From contig NZ_JAODTZ010000038.1 of assembly GCF_025399795.1 (NCBI RefSeq), forward strand, positions 31,650-95,649: 64,000 nt of DNA. The letters are read 5' to 3'. This document shows positions 44,630 through 54,193 of this stretch, piece after piece. Positions within the stretch are counted from its first letter, which is position 1; every line of letters begins with the position of its first letter. Origin of the DNA: Streptomyces rhizosphaerihabitans. Lineage in GTDB: Bacteria; Actinomycetota; Actinomycetes; Streptomycetales; Streptomycetaceae. The notes below the pieces were generated by a model. The model was not told where the DNA came from, searched no databases, and saw nothing but the letters and a program-made list of their open reading frames with translations. The translations under genes were made by a program, and so were the position numbers.

Positions 44630-46537
44630 TCAGAGCAGGGCGGCCGGCTCAAGGGCCTCGACTGCGGCTGCCGCGGCGGCGGAGTCCCGGCCGTAGAAGA
44701 TGTCGATGTCGACCTCCTCGCCGCCCATGGTGAGTGTGTCCCAGGCGCCGCTGAGCACCAGCATGCGCAGCGTGCTGCCCTCCAGGGTCCCCAGTCGTTC
44801 CAGGATCGCCTCGTCGTCGGGCAGACCGGGCATGCGCGTCGCCAGCCGGGTGCGGATCTCGCGCAGCCGATCCAGCAGCGTCGCGGTGTCCGCCTCGCGA
44901 TCCGGCTCCTCGGCGATTCCGTCGATGCCGTGCGCGATGATGTCCTTGATGGCCCAGGTGGCGCCCTGATCGTCGGTGGTCACCATCGCCTTCCAGGCGC
45001 GGCTCTTGTGCCGGTACTGGAGCATGGACATGGCGGCCTCGTGGCGCAGGAAGTCCGCGTCCCGGAAGGGCTTGCCGTTCCATGCCGCGTTGAGCGACCG
45101 TGCGAGCGAGATCGCGGAGGCCAGGCCGCTGTTGAGTCCCCGCCCCGGCCAGAAGTGGATGGCGTTGGCGGCGTCGCCCAGCAGGAAGCCGTACGTACCG
45201 GTGGAGTTGGCCGTGGGCGGCAGCAACTCGGCAGTGAAGCGGGGACGTTGGACCATGTCCAGGCGGAAGGAGGTGACCGCGCTCAGGTCGTCCGGCTCGA
45301 CGCCGAACAGGCGCAGCCCCTCCCCCACCCGCTTCCACAGGGCGGAGCCCTTGACGAGGGCCGGCAGGAACAGGGTGCTGTGCGTGGAGCACTGGAAGTC
45401 GCCGTACTCGTCACGCCCCATCAGGCAGGGGCGCGAGGCGATGCACTCCTCGAAGACGCGGCGCACCGGATCGATGCCGACGACCTCCGCGGCCTCCGCG
45501 TCCGTCAGGCGCATGTTGAGGAAGCCCTCTCCGCGCAGGGAGTTCAGCAGGAACCGGTTCTGCCCGACGGTCAGCAGTACCGCCATGGGGTCGCTCAGAC
45601 CCGATTTCACCCGCAGGCCGAGCACCACGTCCTGGAGATGGCGGTCGTTCAGCGAGTAGATGGACTCGTCCGCTCTGCCGAACTTGGCGGCGAAGTGCTC
45701 GCGGGTGCGCGACCGTCCGCCGTCGCAGATCGCCAGTACGTGCTGGGTGGCCAGGGCCTCCTGCTGCTCATCGATGCCGAACCGGGCGGGCACGAGCCGG
45801 ATCCGGCCGGGTTTCTCGTTCGCCACCTCCAACAGCCGGTCCTCTATATAGGCGATGCGCATGTTGCGCGGGTGGTGATCGCCGATCGAGTCGGGGCCGG
45901 AGGGCCACATCTCGGTGTAGTTGTCCGGATCGAAGAGCCGGGTCTGCACCTCCTCGGGCAGGCTGAGGTACTGGCGGCTCTGGACGGTCACCACCTGCTG
46001 GCGCCGGACATTGCCCTGACTCGCGTCCTTCCAGACGACCTTGCGGCCCTGCTTGCGCCACCGGCCGTCGTAGACGGTGATGTTCACCTGGGTACCGAGG
46101 AAGCGCTCCAGCAGCAGGGCGAGCGACAGGCCCACCGGGCCCCCGCCCGCGATGGTGACCCGCAGCACCGGCCCGCGTTCGACCTCCTCGTCGCCGTGGG
46201 TCAGCGACCTCGGCAGGGAGAGCGCCATGATGGTCTCCATGGCGTCCGGGACCTCGAAGCGGAACTCCTGGTCACCGATGGTGATGTCGTCCCCGGGCTT
46301 GAGAAGCCGGTCATCGACTTCCTCGCCGTTCACCAGCGTTCCGTTGCTGCTGCCGCAGTCGCGCAGCACGTAGCCCTGAGTGTCGTCGAGGACGATTTCC
46401 GCGTGGAAGCGTGAAACGTTCAAGCTGGAGATGACGATGGTGTTCTCCGGATTACGTCCGAAGGTGACCCTGGTCCCTATCACCGGTATGCGCTCTCCGG
46501 CCAGCAGTCCTACGCGTCCAACAAGCACCGGTGCCAC
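44630..46537 (-). CDS. FHA domain fused to FAD-dependent monooxygenase-like enzyme
   Basis: A 635-residue fusion. Residues about 1-90 are an FHA domain (FGRNPENTIVISSLNVSRFHAEI, then CGSSNGTLVNGE). From about 120 a flavoprotein hydroxylase-like domain follows, with the GxGxxG loop AGGGPVGLSLALLLE and the late FAD motif GDAANAIHFWPGRGLNSG near 455-472. The C-terminal about 100 residues are unassigned. GTG 46537 is preferred because GGAAGGAAG precedes it; ATG 46564 is possible. An oxidoreductase guided by phosphothreonine binding is unusual and ties it to the kinases on the same strand. Confidence 0.82.
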   Translation of the reverse strand: MAPVLVGRVGLLAGERIPVIGTRVTFGRNPENTIVISSLNVSRFHAEIVLDDTQGYVLRDCGSSNGTLVNGEEVDDRLLKPGDDITIGDQEFRFEVPDAMETIMALSLPRSLTHGDEEVERGPVLRVTIAGGGPVGLSLALLLERFLGTQVNITVYDGRWRKQGRKVVWKDASQGNVRRQQVVTVQSRQYLSLPEEVQTRLFDPDNYTEMWPSGPDSIGDHHPRNMRIAYIEDRLLEVANEKPGRIRLVPARFGIDEQQEALATQHVLAICDGGRSRTREHFAAKFGRADESIYSLNDRHLQDVVLGLRVKSGLSDPMAVLLTVGQNRFLLNSLRGEGFLNMRLTDAEAAEVVGIDPVRRVFEECIASRPCLMGRDEYGDFQCSTHSTLFLPALVKGSALWKRVGEGLRLFGVEPDDLSAVTSFRLDMVQRPRFTAELLPPTANSTGTYGFLLGDAANAIHFWPGRGLNSGLASAISLARSLNAAWNGKPFRDADFLRHEAAMSMLQYRHKSRAWKAMVTTDDQGATWAIKDIIAHGIDGIAEEPDREADTATLLDRLREIRTRLATRMPGLPDDEAILERLGTLEGSTLRMLVLSGAWDTLTMGGEEVDIDIFYGRDSAAAAAAVEALEPAALL

Positions 46538-46818
46538 GGCACTTCCTTCCGGGATCGAAGACATGGCCGCTGCCGCGGTGCCACCGGAACGCACCGCTGC
46601 GCGGGCGTGACCGGGCAGCGTTTGACGGTTGGGAAAAGGGGTGTCCGCTCGATGTGTCCGAAGGGCAATGGATCAGTTTTGACGACGGATCAGCGTCGTT
46701 TGACCGGTACGGATGACCCATCATGCCCGATTCCGAAGCCGTTCGGGAGAGGCCTTCCGTCGACGGCGGAACGGACCTCGCCGAACGCCCTCCACTCCGC
46801 AGCTGGATCATCGGTGTC

Positions 46819-46853
46819 GTCGGCCTGCCCACCTCCGAGGTGGGCAGGCCGAC
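46819..46853 (-). terminator. 16-bp perfect hairpin terminator
   Basis: GTCGGCCTGCCCACCT (46819-46834), loop CCG, and the exact complement (46838-46853). It lies nine bases beyond the stop codon of the GH5 gene in the direction of its transcription. Confidence 0.85.
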
Positions 46854-46861
46854 AGGAACCG

Positions 46862-49432
46862 CTACGTCACGTGAAGGGTGTACCGACGGGAGGTGTGCGC
46901 GGTGAACCGCCAGCCGCCGGGCTGCTCCACCAGCCCGATGCCGGTCAGGCCGCTCCCCGTGGCTTCCGGGCGGCTGGGGCCGGGGACCCACACGTCCAGG
47001 GTGCCCACCCCGGAGCCCGACAGCCGCAGGTCCCGCGTTGTGGCGGAGGACCGCAGGGAGTTCAGGCGACCGGGGGCGCTGCGAGGGTACGCCTGGGACA
47101 GCTCCGTGGTCTCGAAGGCCGGGCTCGGCAACGGCTTGCCGTCGGGGCAGGTGTACAACACCACGCCGCCACCCGAGGTGGTGGCTGCGGGGTCGTTCTG
47201 TGGATCACCGCAGGCCTTCTTCCACACCCAGATCGCCGAGCCCAGCACGTCGGTGTTCTGCCGTGCCAGGAAACGGTCGAACCGGGATCGGAAGTCGTCG
47301 GGGTCCCCGAACCATCCCCACTCGCCCGACCACAGCGGTGCTCCGTACGCCCGGGCGGTGCGCTCGGCGGTGGTGTAGCCCTGCTCGATCGAGGTCAGGG
47401 TGACGCCCAGGCCCTGGTCCATGGTGATCGACTCGCTGTACAGGTGAGGCGAGAAGACCAGCAGTGGGTCGTCGGCGAACCCGACCGGTGGAGTGGTGTC
47501 GAAGCCGAGCCCCGACCAAAGGATCGAGGGCTCGAAGAACACCAGGTGGTGGAAGCCGCCGGAAGGCTTCGACGCCGCCTTCGACTCCGCTGCCCGGATC
47601 GAGGTGATCGCCTGCTGGTAGAGGCGTCCGAGGAGGAGTGAGGAGGTGACGCCGGGGGCGTCGCCCGGGCCGGGCTCGTTGAGGAGGTCGTAGCCGGCGA
47701 CGGCGGGGTCGTCCGCGAACTCCGCGGCGAGGCGGCCCCAGGCGTGGGCCAGCTCGGTGCCGATGCCGTCGGTGTCGTCGTAGAGGTTGGTGAACGCCTG
47801 CTGCACGTTGGGCGCGAGGTCGCGGCCGAGGAAGCCGCAGGCCCGGGCGCCGTCGGTGAGCGTCGCCCAGTCCGGGGCGCCGTCGTTGCCGAACTCGGGC
47901 GTCGCCCCGGGGCGGCAGTGCGTCCCCGGCGTCGCGCTGACGTACTTGGAGAAGGTGTCCTGGTGCATGTCGAGGACGGTGTGGATCCCGTGCGCGGCGG
48001 CCTGGTCGACCGCGGTGCGCACCCGCGCCAGATACCCCTCGTCGAATTCGCCTCGCTTCGGCTCCAAGGCAGACCACGACAGGGCCAGCCGCTGGACGTC
48101 GAACCCGTACCGGGCCATCAGGGCGTAGTCGGAGTCCTCCAGCGGCCACACCGTGCCCTTGGCCGGGTCGGGCTGCCCGTAGTCGATGAGCTGGTTGACG
48201 TTCACGCCGCGGAGCAGCACCTGCCGCCCCGCGCTGTCTCCGATCACCGGAGGCTGTCCGCTTCGGCGCAGCACGGTCAGCGGCAGCAGACCGTTCCGGT
48301 CGCGGCCCGCGGCCCGCGGCGAGGTGCCGCCGGAGCCCGCCGCGGTTGCCGGTGACACGGTGCCGACCGCGAGAGCCAATAGGACGGCGATCGCGACCGG
48401 CGGCGCCCATCCGACGGCACGGGCGAGGCCGCGGCGCTCGGCCGAGGGCTCCGTCCGGCGCCTCCACGCCCGCTCGGCGGCCCAGGGCACGGCCACGACG
48501 CTCGCGCACACGCCCGCGGTCACACCTTCCGCGACCCGCACGAGCACGGACGCGACCGGGAACAGCGCTCCGCCGAAACCGTTCAGGCACCCGTCGAGAA
48601 CCCACAGCGGCGCGAACCCGAGGGCGCCCGCCGCGGTGAGCGTCGTCGCGAGCGACCAGAGTCTCACCCCGAAACCGGCGCGGGTCAGGCCCGGCGACAC
48701 CACTCGGCGCCAGAGCCCCGCACCGGCGCACACCGCCGCGCCCCCGGCGACCAGGATCGCCACCCCGGAGCCGCCCGGTATCGGGCCGGCGGCCCAGGCG
48801 AACGCGCCGGTACCCGCCTGGAGCGCCACTGCGGCACCGGCCGGCAGCCACGCGAACCCGCCGATCCCGTCGACGCCGGCGCCCTCGTCGATGCCGCCGT
48901 CCGAATCCCCTGCGGCGCGCTCGCCACGGAGGCTCCACACGCCGATCCGGTACGCAGCCGCCGTCAAACCCGCGACGAGCGGCCCGAACACGGCGTACTT
49001 CGCGCCGGTCAGACCGCACTCCGCGAGAAGCGCCCCGGCCGTCGGGAGCAGATGCAGCCCGCCCGGTCCGGCGATCACCAGCAGCAGCGCGCTGTAGGCC
49101 AGCTTGGCCAGGAACGCCACCAGCATCAGACTCGACCAGACGGCGCCGAAGACCCATCGCGCCCTCGCCCCGGGGGCCGCGGCGCGCACCAACCGGTGGA
49201 CGGCCACCGCGCTGCCACCGATCAGCAGGGGCATGAACACCACCGTGGCCCAGGCAGGGCTCGTGGCGTTGCCGGGTACGAATCCCGCGTCCAGCCAGTT
49301 CTCCGGAGCGAACAGTCCGGTCCCGTCGGCATAGCCGAGGGCGACGCAGAGAACCGCGAGTACGGCCGCGGTGGTGAGGGACGCTGTGCGGGCAAGCCGA
49401 CGGCGGCCGCGCTGATCATCGGCAAGGAGCAT
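46862..49432 (-). CDS. GH5 endoglycoceramidase-like glycosidase with polytopic membrane domain
   Basis: An 856-residue protein in two parts. Residues 1-365 contain about nine predicted membrane helices. Residues about 385-750 are a glycoside hydrolase family 5 barrel resembling endoglycoceramidases (LLRGVNVNQLID, LDMHQDTFS), with the acid/base Glu in LNEPGPG (about Glu586) and the nucleophile in SGEWGWF (about Glu704). A C-terminal beta domain follows. Since a GH5 domain normally works outside the cell, the barrel should face outward, tethered by the helices. ATG 49432 is the first start near the membrane domain. A strong terminator follows the stop. Confidence 0.85.
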   Translation of the reverse strand: MLLADDQRGRRRLARTASLTTAAVLAVLCVALGYADGTGLFAPENWLDAGFVPGNATSPAWATVVFMPLLIGGSAVAVHRLVRAAAPGARARWVFGAVWSSLMLVAFLAKLAYSALLLVIAGPGGLHLLPTAGALLAECGLTGAKYAVFGPLVAGLTAAAYRIGVWSLRGERAAGDSDGGIDEGAGVDGIGGFAWLPAGAAVALQAGTGAFAWAAGPIPGGSGVAILVAGGAAVCAGAGLWRRVVSPGLTRAGFGVRLWSLATTLTAAGALGFAPLWVLDGCLNGFGGALFPVASVLVRVAEGVTAGVCASVVAVPWAAERAWRRRTEPSAERRGLARAVGWAPPVAIAVLLALAVGTVSPATAAGSGGTSPRAAGRDRNGLLPLTVLRRSGQPPVIGDSAGRQVLLRGVNVNQLIDYGQPDPAKGTVWPLEDSDYALMARYGFDVQRLALSWSALEPKRGEFDEGYLARVRTAVDQAAAHGIHTVLDMHQDTFSKYVSATPGTHCRPGATPEFGNDGAPDWATLTDGARACGFLGRDLAPNVQQAFTNLYDDTDGIGTELAHAWGRLAAEFADDPAVAGYDLLNEPGPGDAPGVTSSLLLGRLYQQAITSIRAAESKAASKPSGGFHHLVFFEPSILWSGLGFDTTPPVGFADDPLLVFSPHLYSESITMDQGLGVTLTSIEQGYTTAERTARAYGAPLWSGEWGWFGDPDDFRSRFDRFLARQNTDVLGSAIWVWKKACGDPQNDPAATTSGGGVVLYTCPDGKPLPSPAFETTELSQAYPRSAPGRLNSLRSSATTRDLRLSGSGVGTLDVWVPGPSRPEATGSGLTGIGLVEQPGGWRFTAHTSRRYTLHVT

Positions 49433-50013
49433 GGGTGCAGAAGATAGGGCAGTTCGAAGGTCGCGCGTAAGGTCTGTGAGCAGGAATTTCTCCGGATCCG
49501 CGACGCGCGGCCGGGTCCGGACGGCGCGGTGGCCCTGGGCTGCTCGACCGATGCCTTCCGCCGGACCGGGTGCGGAAATCCGCCGGGGCGGGTGCGAAAT
49601 TCCGAACTCACGCCCTGGGCTCGGAAGTTGCCGGACCCGACGCTCCTCTTCTTCTTTGGTGCCGTTGCCCCGCAGGCCGACCGGGGCCTCTTGCTCGGCC
49701 CGTGCCGCCTTCCAGGTGCACACCGGGGGAACCCCAAACCGATGGGCGGCTTCGCCGACTTCCTCCGCCAGGGCCTCGAGGCCGTCACCGTTGGACTCAC
49801 GCTCCGCTGGAGCTCAGGCTTCACCGACGGGCCACACCAAAGGACTCGAAACGCCCAAGAGATCACCGTACGGGCGGACATCGGCCCGAATCGTCCGGAT
49901 ACGCATCACCCTGAGGACCGTCCGACGGAACCACGACGTCCGGCGCCACACCGGCGCGTCGCCAGAACGGACCAGCCTTCACCGAACGTTCACCAGGACG
50001 CCATACTGCGCCC
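49433..50013. other. Intergenic, no gene seen
   Basis: 580 bases between divergent genes. Long frames occur on both strands without start signals or family motifs. The region must hold both promoters. Confidence 0.4.
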
Positions 50014-50421
50014 ATGAGCACATCCGCCAGACCGCAGTTCCCTACTCAGCCCTCTCCCTCACCGTCGCCGTCCGCGGCCGGATCCCTCCCCGCCGACCGG
50101 GCACAGCCCCGGCGGAAGTGGTGGATCGCCCCGTTGGTCGGTGTGCTGGTGGCCCTGGCGGTCCAGCTCGTCGCCGCCTTGCTGCTGCTGATATCCCCCA
50201 TGGCATTGGACTCGTGCAGCACCGCCAACCCCTGCGGGCGCACGGAGGCCGCCATCGGCACGTCCCTGGTGCTGTTCCTGCTGGCGCTGCTCTCCCTGGG
50301 CGTGCCGTGGTACCCGGCGAGGAGGAAGAGCCTGGGCGTGGGAATCGGCGTGAGCCTGATCCCGCTGGGCCTCACGCTGGCGTCCATCGGCACGCTGCTC
50401 ATCGGGATCGGATTCGGCTGA
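50014..50421 (+). CDS. Small membrane protein of unknown function
   Basis: A 135-residue protein with a Pro/Ser-rich cytoplasmic N-terminus (about 1-35) and three to four hydrophobic helices: WWIAPLVGVLVALAVQLVAA, IGTSLVLFLLALLSLGV, and the C-terminal GVSLIPLGLTLASIGTLL. A Cys pair lies in the first external loop (DSCSTANPCG). I recognise no family. Coding is supported by the hydrophobic pattern and by the ATG after a purine-poor but isolated upstream region. Neighbours give no hint. Confidence 0.7.
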   Translation: MSTSARPQFPTQPSPSPSPSAAGSLPADRAQPRRKWWIAPLVGVLVALAVQLVAALLLLISPMALDSCSTANPCGRTEAAIGTSLVLFLLALLSLGVPWYPARRKSLGVGIGVSLIPLGLTLASIGTLLIGIGFG

Positions 50422-50756
50422 CACGAGGGCACCGGCGGCCGGGCGGCCCCGTATCGCGAGACACCCACGGGTGCCGGCCCGAAGCCGCGCTCTCCTTGAG
50501 GTGTCCGGCATCTCCGCCCGGAGAGGCCCGAACTCCGCGGTCCGACCGATCAGGCTGCTCGGCGTGTATTCCTCGCGGAGCTTCTCCCGGGTGGTCTTGA
50601 TCTTCACCTCGGGCAGGCTCCGCTCACGGCGCCAGGAGTGTTCACCACCCGCCACCGGGACACCGGGACACCGACTCGACCTCGACTTCCTTGCAGTGAC
50701 CAGGATCGGTCAGTCCCGCACTCGCGATTAGTGACCCGGCTCGGGGACACAAGAGT
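50422..50756. other. Intergenic with a protein-like minus-strand stretch
   Basis: A minus-strand frame reads LPEVKIKTTREKLREEYTPS near 50560-50615, which looks conserved in style but belongs to a frame without a clear start or family. No gene is called. Confidence 0.35.
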
Positions 50757-52343
50757 GTGGTGCTGAAGAAATGTCTGGTCGCCCTCCTCGCCCTGCTGAC
50801 CGTGTGCGGTCTGGTTGCCGCTGCCCTCGTCTCCCCCTGGTACTGGGGTGCGGCCGTCCCCCTGCTCCTGGCAGTGGTGGTGGCCGTGCACGACCTCGTT
50901 CAACGGCGGCATTCAGTGCTGCGGAACTATCCGCTGCTGGGACATCTTCGCTTCGCGCTGGAGGCACTTCGGCCGGAACTCCAGCAGTACTTCATCGAGC
51001 GGAACTACGACGGCCGTCCCTTCGACCGCGACACCCGCAGCATCGTCTACGAGCGGGCCAAGGGAACCGCCGCCGAGGAGCCGTTCGGCACGGAACTCGA
51101 CCTCTACCAGGCGGGCAGTGAATACCTCACCCCGTCCATGGCCCCCAGAGCCGTGCCCGACGGCCCACCCCGGGTCCGGATCGGCGGCCCGGACTGCAGG
51201 CATCCCTACGACATGGCTCTGCTCAACGTCTCGGCGATGAGCTTCGGCTCTCTGTCGGCCAATGCCGTGCTTGCCCTCAACACAGGAGCCCAGCTCGGCG
51301 GCTTCGCCCACGACACCGGCGAGGGCGGCCTGTCCGAGTACCACCTGCAGCCGGGCGGCGATCTCGTCTGGGAGATAGGCACCGGCTACTTCGGCTGCCG
51401 GACGGACGACGGGGGCTTCGACGAGCGGCAGTTCGCCGACAAGGCAGCACATGAGCAGGTCAAATGCGTGTCATTGAAGATCAGCCAAGGAGCCAAGCCG
51501 GGCATCGGCGGGGTGCTTCCCGCTGCCAAGGTGAACGCGGAGATCGCCCGGGTCCGCGGCGTTCCGCAGGGAGAGACGGTCATCTCGCCACCCTTCCATC
51601 GCGTGTACGGCACGCCCCGCGAACTTGTGCGTTTCCTGGGCCGGATGCGTGAACTGGCCGGCGGCAAACCCGTCGGGTTCAAGCTGTGCGTCGGTTCGCG
51701 CCGTGAATTCCTCGCCGTGTGCAAGGCAATGCTGGCCGAAGGCACCGCGCCGGACTTCATCATCGTCGACGGCGCCGAGGGCGGAACGGGCGCGGCGCCC
51801 CTCGAGTTCGCCGACAACGTAGGGCTGCCGCTCGGCGAAGGACTGATGACCGTGCACAACGCCCTCGTCGGCGTCGGGCTGCGGGATCAGATCCGCGTCG
51901 GCGCCAGCGGCAAGGTCGCCACCGGCAGTGACCTGGTGAAGCGTCTGCTCCAGGGCGCCGACTACACCAACTCCGCCCGCGCCATGATGTTCGCGATCGG
52001 ATGCATCCAGGCGCAGCGCTGTCACACCAACACCTGCCCGGTCGGAGTCGCCACGCAGGACGAACGCCGCGGCCGCGCCGTCGACGTCGACGACAAGTCC
52101 CGGCGCGTTCACCGCTATCAGCAGGCGACGGTGAAGAGTGCCCTCCAGATCATGGCGGCGATGGGCGTCGACGATCCGCGAGGCCTGCGCCCCCACATGC
52201 TGCTCCAGCGGGTGGACCCGAACACCGTCCGTTCCTACGCCGAACTCCACACATGGCTCACGCCCGGACAACTGCTCGCGTCGGTCCCGGACAACTGGGC
52301 AACCGACTGGCAGGCGGCCGACCCGGACCGCTTCACCCCCTGA
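50757..52343 (+). CDS. FMN-binding glutamate synthase-like protein
   Basis: A 528-residue protein with two N-terminal membrane helices (LVALLALLTVCGLVAAAL and VPLLLAVVVAVHDLV) followed by the FMN/Fe-S TIM-barrel domain of glutamate synthase (about 120-500). Visible blocks are SAMSFGSLSANA, HDTGEGGLS, SQGAKPGIGG, VDGAEGGTGAAP, and the Cys cluster CIQAQRCHTNTCPVG that would ligate the 3Fe-4S centre. The amidotransferase domain is absent, so it is not a full glutamate synthase; members of this family are orphan oxidoreductases. GTG 50757 begins directly at the membrane segment. It lies 47 bases before poxB. Confidence 0.9.
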   Translation: MVLKKCLVALLALLTVCGLVAAALVSPWYWGAAVPLLLAVVVAVHDLVQRRHSVLRNYPLLGHLRFALEALRPELQQYFIERNYDGRPFDRDTRSIVYERAKGTAAEEPFGTELDLYQAGSEYLTPSMAPRAVPDGPPRVRIGGPDCRHPYDMALLNVSAMSFGSLSANAVLALNTGAQLGGFAHDTGEGGLSEYHLQPGGDLVWEIGTGYFGCRTDDGGFDERQFADKAAHEQVKCVSLKISQGAKPGIGGVLPAAKVNAEIARVRGVPQGETVISPPFHRVYGTPRELVRFLGRMRELAGGKPVGFKLCVGSRREFLAVCKAMLAEGTAPDFIIVDGAEGGTGAAPLEFADNVGLPLGEGLMTVHNALVGVGLRDQIRVGASGKVATGSDLVKRLLQGADYTNSARAMMFAIGCIQAQRCHTNTCPVGVATQDERRGRAVDVDDKSRRVHRYQQATVKSALQIMAAMGVDDPRGLRPHMLLQRVDPNTVRSYAELHTWLTPGQLLASVPDNWATDWQAADPDRFTP

Positions 52344-52390
52344 CCGGGGCCCCGGCGCCATGGGGCCCCACCGGAGCAAAGGACATACCT

Positions 52391-54118
52391 GTGGCACGCA
52401 CTGTCGCCCAAGTGATCGTCGAGGCACTCAAGGAACTTGGCGTAAGGCACGTCTTCGGAGTCGTCGGAGACGCCTTGAACCCGCTGACCGACGCCATCCG
52501 CACCACGGACGAGCTGAGTTGGGTGGGCTGCCGGCACGAAGAGGCCGCCGCCTTCGCCGCCGGGGCCCAGTCGCAGCTCTCGGGCACCCTCGGAGTGTGC
52601 ATGGGAACCGTGGGACCGGGCTCCGTACACCTCCTCAACGGACTCTACGACGCCGCCAAGAGCCGGACGCCGGTCCTTGCGATCTGTGGTCAGGTGCCCC
52701 TCGCCGAGATCGGCAGCGAGTACTTCCAGGAAGTGGACAACGACCTGCTCTTCCGCGACGTGGCCGTATACCGCGCCACCGTCACCTCTCCGGAGCAGAT
52801 GCCGCGCATGCTCGAATCGGCCGTACGCGTGGCCGTCAGCCAGAGCGGTGTGGCCGTACTGACAGTCCCCGGTGATCTGGGCGACCAGGAACTGAACGAG
52901 GACCGGCCGACGCGTTTTGCTCTCGGCCGCGCGGTGACCCGGCCCGATGACCCCGCGCTCGCCGAGGCGGCCGAACTCCTGAACAGCGCCTCCCGGGTGA
53001 CCCTGCTCGTCGGCCGCGGCGCACGTGACGCCCGGGCCGAAGTGCTCCGCACCGCCGAGCTGCTCGCAGCGCCCATGGTGCTCACCCTCAAAGCCAAGGA
53101 AGGCTTCGAGGAAGACAACGCCTTCCAGGTCGGCCAGACCGGCCTCATCGGAAATCCCGCCGCCGCCCACGCGCTCGACAGCGGCGACGCACTCCTCATG
53201 CTGGGCACCGACTTCCCCTACCGCGACTGGTATCCCAAGGACTGCAAAGTCGTACAGGTCGATGCCCGTGAGGAGCATCTGGGCCGCAGGGTCCCCTTGA
53301 CAGTGGGTCTCACCGGCGACGTCGGAGCCACGCTGCGCGGCCTGCTCCCGCTGCTGAAGGCGACGCCCGACCGTGCCCACCTGGACGATGCTCGCGACCG
53401 GTTCACCCACTGGCAGGAAGGACAGCAGCGCCTGGCGCGCCCCGCCCACGATCACCGCTGGACCGGGAAACTGCGTGCGGCGCTCGACAACCGCGACCAC
53501 GAGATCCGCCCTGAAGCGCTGGCTGCCGCGGTCGACACCTTCGCCGACCAGGACGCCGTCTTCACCTCCGACACCGGCATGGCCACCGTCTGGCTCTCCC
53601 GTTTCGTCACCATGAGCGGCACCCGGCGCCTGATCGGGTCCTACAACCTCGGCTCCATGGCCAACGCCATGCCACAGGCCCTCGGGGCACAACTCTGGGC
53701 GCCGGACCGCCAGATCGTCGCCTTCTGCGGCGACGGTGGGCTGAGCATGCTGCTGGGGGACCTCATGACCATCAAGACGTACGAGCTGCCGGTGAAGCTC
53801 GTCGTCTTCGACAACCGCCGCCTCGGCATGGTCAAGCTGGAACAGGAACAAGCGGGCCTGTCCGAGTTCGGTACGGAACTCGACAACCCCGACTTCGCCG
53901 CGGTCGCCACCGCTCTCGGGTTCACCGGAATCCGGGTGACCGACCCTGCCGAACTCCACGGCAGCGTGCGCCGGGCATTCGACACACCGGGACCGGTCGT
54001 GCTCGACGTGCTGACCAACCCGCAGGAGGTGGCCGTGCCGGGCAAGCCGACCGTGTCACAGGGCTGGGGCTTCGCCATCGCCAAGGTCAAGGAAGTTCTG
54101 TCGAGCCGTGAAAGCTGA
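52391..54118 (+). CDS. poxB: Pyruvate dehydrogenase (quinone), PoxB-type
   Basis: A 575-residue thiamine-diphosphate enzyme matching the size of E. coli PoxB (572), which converts pyruvate to acetate and CO2 and reduces quinone. The PYR domain carries the catalytic Glu in CRHEEAAAFAAG (about 50). The central FAD/NAD-fold domain is at about 190-340. The PP domain has the ThDP motif CGDGGLSMLLGD through VVFDN (about 446-474). The C-terminus (SQGWGFAIAKVKEVL) suits the membrane-binding helix of PoxB. GTG 52391 follows GGAGCAAAGGAC. Co-orientation with the glutamate-synthase-like gene suggests one operon. Confidence 0.9.
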   Translation: MARTVAQVIVEALKELGVRHVFGVVGDALNPLTDAIRTTDELSWVGCRHEEAAAFAAGAQSQLSGTLGVCMGTVGPGSVHLLNGLYDAAKSRTPVLAICGQVPLAEIGSEYFQEVDNDLLFRDVAVYRATVTSPEQMPRMLESAVRVAVSQSGVAVLTVPGDLGDQELNEDRPTRFALGRAVTRPDDPALAEAAELLNSASRVTLLVGRGARDARAEVLRTAELLAAPMVLTLKAKEGFEEDNAFQVGQTGLIGNPAAAHALDSGDALLMLGTDFPYRDWYPKDCKVVQVDAREEHLGRRVPLTVGLTGDVGATLRGLLPLLKATPDRAHLDDARDRFTHWQEGQQRLARPAHDHRWTGKLRAALDNRDHEIRPEALAAAVDTFADQDAVFTSDTGMATVWLSRFVTMSGTRRLIGSYNLGSMANAMPQALGAQLWAPDRQIVAFCGDGGLSMLLGDLMTIKTYELPVKLVVFDNRRLGMVKLEQEQAGLSEFGTELDNPDFAAVATALGFTGIRVTDPAELHGSVRRAFDTPGPVVLDVLTNPQEVAVPGKPTVSQGWGFAIAKVKEVLSSRES

Positions 54119-54193
54119 CTCACTCGGACATCGGTTGTCCGCCCCGAATGGGATGCGCAGCGCAGTGAGCCGCCGCTTCCAGGCGGACAGGAC

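Noticed and set aside
47205..49157. 650-codon minus-strand frame within the GH5 gene
   Set aside because: It is the out-of-frame shadow; catalytic GH5 motifs lie in the other frame.
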